Made by a program: the position numbers and the translations under genes. A model generated the notes under the pieces. It had not been told where the DNA came from. It did no database searches and saw only the letters and a list, made by a program, of their open reading frames with translations. A DNA stretch of 64,000 bases from CAYZWU01 sp964482235 (GTDB taxonomy: Bacteria > Planctomycetota > B15-G4 > CAYZWU01), in assembly GCA_964482235.1 (NCBI GenBank), contig CAYZWU010000003.1, positions 1 through 64,000 of the forward strand, given 5' to 3'. This document shows, one piece after another, positions 63,101 through 64,000 of this stretch (position 1 is its first letter; each line of letters starts with the position of its first letter).

Positions 63101-64000
63101 TGATCCAGCGGATCTCGCCGGCGAGGGCATCGACGGCGGCAACGAATCCCAGGTTGGAGCAGATGTAGAGGGTTCCGCCCTTCTCCGTGATCGGCGTGGC
63201 GGTGAACTCCTTGAAGTCCATGTTGAACATGGTCAGTTCCTGCTGCCCGATCCCCACGGGCGTCTGCCAGACCTTCTCGCCCGTGGCGAGGTCGAGGCAG
63301 AAGAGGAAGATCCGGATCCCCCCCTCGATCTGGTGTCCGTCGCAGTAGACCCTGTCCCCCTTCACCACGGGAGGAGAAGGCAGGCTGAGCAGGCTCTCGA
63401 AGGAGTCCGGATCGGGCGAGGTTCCCCCGAAACGCCAGAGGAGACGGCCGTCCATCTCCGACAGGGCGAAGAGGGACCTCACGGGAATCGGCTTGTTGAT
63501 CACGTCCCTGTAGAGGAGCTTCTTCTTCATCTTCGGCCGGGCGGCCTGGAGGTTGACGAGAACGATGCCGTCCGCCGCCGTGCCGCCGGCGATGAGATTA
63601 TCCGAGATGGTGCCGGCCTGCTTGGCGAAGCCTTTCCGCGTGTATTCGCGCAGGGTGATGATCTCGTTCGATTCGTGCCCCGCTTCGAGAGGACCCTCGT
63701 ACAGCCAGAGAAGCTCGCCCGAGTGGATCGAGTAGGCCCTGGACGACACGCTGTCGTTCATGACCAGGACCTCGCCGGATCGGATCGGAAAGAAGGGAAC
63801 GGAATCGATCTCCGAATCCTTGAAGGGGTGCACCTTGTGCAGCCTCTCGTTGAACGTGCGCGCCATCCAGCTCGTCTTGCTGAAGCCGGCGCCGGGCGAG
63901 AGCTCCATCGGCTGGTTGCGGTGCCCTGCTCCCCCCATGGTGAGCCAGTCGCCGGTCGCAGGGAGATGAAGCGGCGGATTCGCCTCCAGGTCCTTGCCGA
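60165..64000 (-). CDS. PQQ-like beta-propeller protein (5' end beyond window)
   Basis: At least 1277 codons; the frame stays open to the right edge, and the residues before the first ATG at 63938 (GDWLTMGGAGHRNQP) look like the usual first propeller strand (DW-T-GG---N), so the true start lies outside. Two propeller regions of the BamB/quinoprotein type are visible, with repeats such as GELLWLYEGPLE, TGEKVWQTPVG, TGKILWRVPRE, TGQVVWNIIPD, TGERIWKRQFEG and TGQVVWTVLLGE. Between them, about residues 470-820 are TPR-like helices (AARYYQKALEKGDG). No PQQ-ligand set or enzyme motif is clear; it is probably a structural or binding protein at the envelope. Confidence 0.88.
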   Translation of the reverse strand, partial: GKDLEANPPLHLPATGDWLTMGGAGHRNQPMELSPGAGFSKTSWMARTFNERLHKVHPFKDSEIDSVPFFPIRSGEVLVMNDSVSSRAYSIHSGELLWLYEGPLEAGHESNEIITLREYTRKGFAKQAGTISDNLIAGGTAADGIVLVNLQAARPKMKKKLLYRDVINKPIPVRSLFALSEMDGRLLWRFGGTSPDPDSFESLLSLPSPPVVKGDRVYCDGHQIEGGIRIFLFCLDLATGEKVWQTPVGIGQQELTMFNMDFKEFTATPITEKGGTLYICSNLGFVAAVDALAGEIRWITEYESMPIPQAGHYTEPRPRPVFWANTPPLVSKDVLVTTPLDSSSIVAFNRHTGKILWRVPRERIWRTGYRRLAGIRGDKVIVSGQGGAVALSLTSGAKLWSTPALADASSCIGRGAMTEDKLYVNLSDLIVAVDLATGKIIEEIQTAEILDCFRNLFFMGEVAVGVTDDAIQVSFDSRRLLEHLLFLLQQNEGTFEDLAFVGDIYKIEGDYDAAARYYQKALEKGDGRDSADLYRVRSGLFNVHFSNGTRSLDVGLRREAAKAFRAAKKYAPDDTAFIKASVQLVKIHLALSSGKEGDENRLAEIADSLDRRCGQMVYDFEGLCGAGPARVGYFAALIRHRLARDTGRPDKVISALHDLLDNHPQEWYLLGDAREPASEWARKSIARIVEKEGRAVYRRFEARARAEFDEALSAGSAELLGSVARRYPNSSVAARAVLERARILISDWDAADAYGALCSLLGDGGDATLEPHALFLLGRAAEVENNPDLARSFYERLRRKHAAVVSLWESDRTYGSLIPERMGESPPAPSLPAAALPRGEIKSREWDFKAPYVKIVDLEGAASSSFQNDKVLLYTNEPERLILFDYDTGQVVWNIIPDRRELGEPLSVFCTGDMAAVCYDEVVLGLNATTGERIWKRQFEGWYTSDFGSGLILVVSLTDRDGVVKVECINPVTGSTLWTRRVEECPTLEVVPTNETFALLVHDTHLLIIDPLTGREVCRTFLDCDVAGAMPFTSPPGHIVLRLEREAWGEKKGERSLAVIDPETGQVVWTVLLGENPGNVLLASTSLVAVVDADGGWDADGSRVRSRRLDKRVLNIDLLTGGINGVTTLSATHYFFSGGTVLAGDWIFLRPRRFTHRLPVSSVELETGDLAFRNVLLDMDGEGKGRSPSLKEGIYAADGLIVVAEFLPSISGPTALFGRVFLLDGATGKVVFQKDIRRSGKGVSRHRLRSRDRVEARLRTNAVLVTSGTRLICIRGE

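Overview
The window is high-GC bacterial chromosome, densely coding, with no rRNA, CRISPR array, prophage or transposase. The gene content suggests Planctomycetota or a neighbouring lineage: three Hanks-type Ser/Thr kinases (one beside an ECF sigma factor and carrying the planctomycete-style N-terminal segment), an alpha-2-macroglobulin, a DUF1566 protein, squalene-cyclase-like toroid proteins ending in LPIFQR, a DUF4175-like membrane protein, a mevalonate-type isoprenoid operon and a FHA/sigma-54 activator. This placement is an inference; no 16S gene is present.

Layout. 1-1.2 kb: lower-GC end with a 3'-truncated putative lipoprotein gene and a tRNA-Gln(CUG) that has its own promoter and terminator. 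1.25-2.9 kb: HNH endonuclease (-) and agmatinase-family enzyme (+). 2.9-9.3 kb (-): a run of zinc-ribbon/membrane proteins, two coiled-coil proteins and two ABC ATPase/permease pairs. 9.7-19.8 kb (-): kinase with RDD domain, FHA-GAF-sigma-54 activator, large M1-like protein without a visible zinc site, and a kinase-ATPase-TPR protein. These follow directly after rbfA, ylxP, infB and nusA (19.8-24.7 kb, -), so signalling genes are physically coupled to a translation/transcription operon. 25-29.3 kb (+): a HEAT-like exported protein, thiS, thiG and a GalT-like enzyme with overlapping ends. 29.3-32.8 kb (-): a fused HMG-CoA reductase-mevalonate kinase and a type 2 IPP isomerase. 32.9-36.5 kb (-): Mrp with DUF59 and DUF971 domains, and a HEAT-VWA protein. 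36.8-40.4 kb (-): ECF sigma plus kinase. 40.7-50.5 kb (+): DUF1566 protein, alpha-2-macroglobulin, arylsulfotransferase-like protein. 50.5-52 kb (-): YaiI and an EEP-family enzyme. 52.2-64 kb (-): a translationally coupled run of PQQ-propeller, toroid, DUF4175-like, coiled-coil, small exported and second toroid proteins, continuing past the window edge.

The most notable signals are (1) an ECF-type promoter motif, TGTAGA-17 nt-CGTT, before the sigma factor itself, before the divergent DUF1566 gene and before the arylsulfotransferase gene, suggesting a small envelope regulon; (2) a 167-bp palindromic MITE-like element whose end supplies the stop codon of the sigma-linked kinase, with a shrunken relative forming a terminator-like hairpin 5.5 kb away; (3) the HMG-CoA reductase-mevalonate kinase fusion; (4) a kinase/sigma-54 cluster beside a zinc-ribbon/ABC cluster sharing a C-terminal membrane module.
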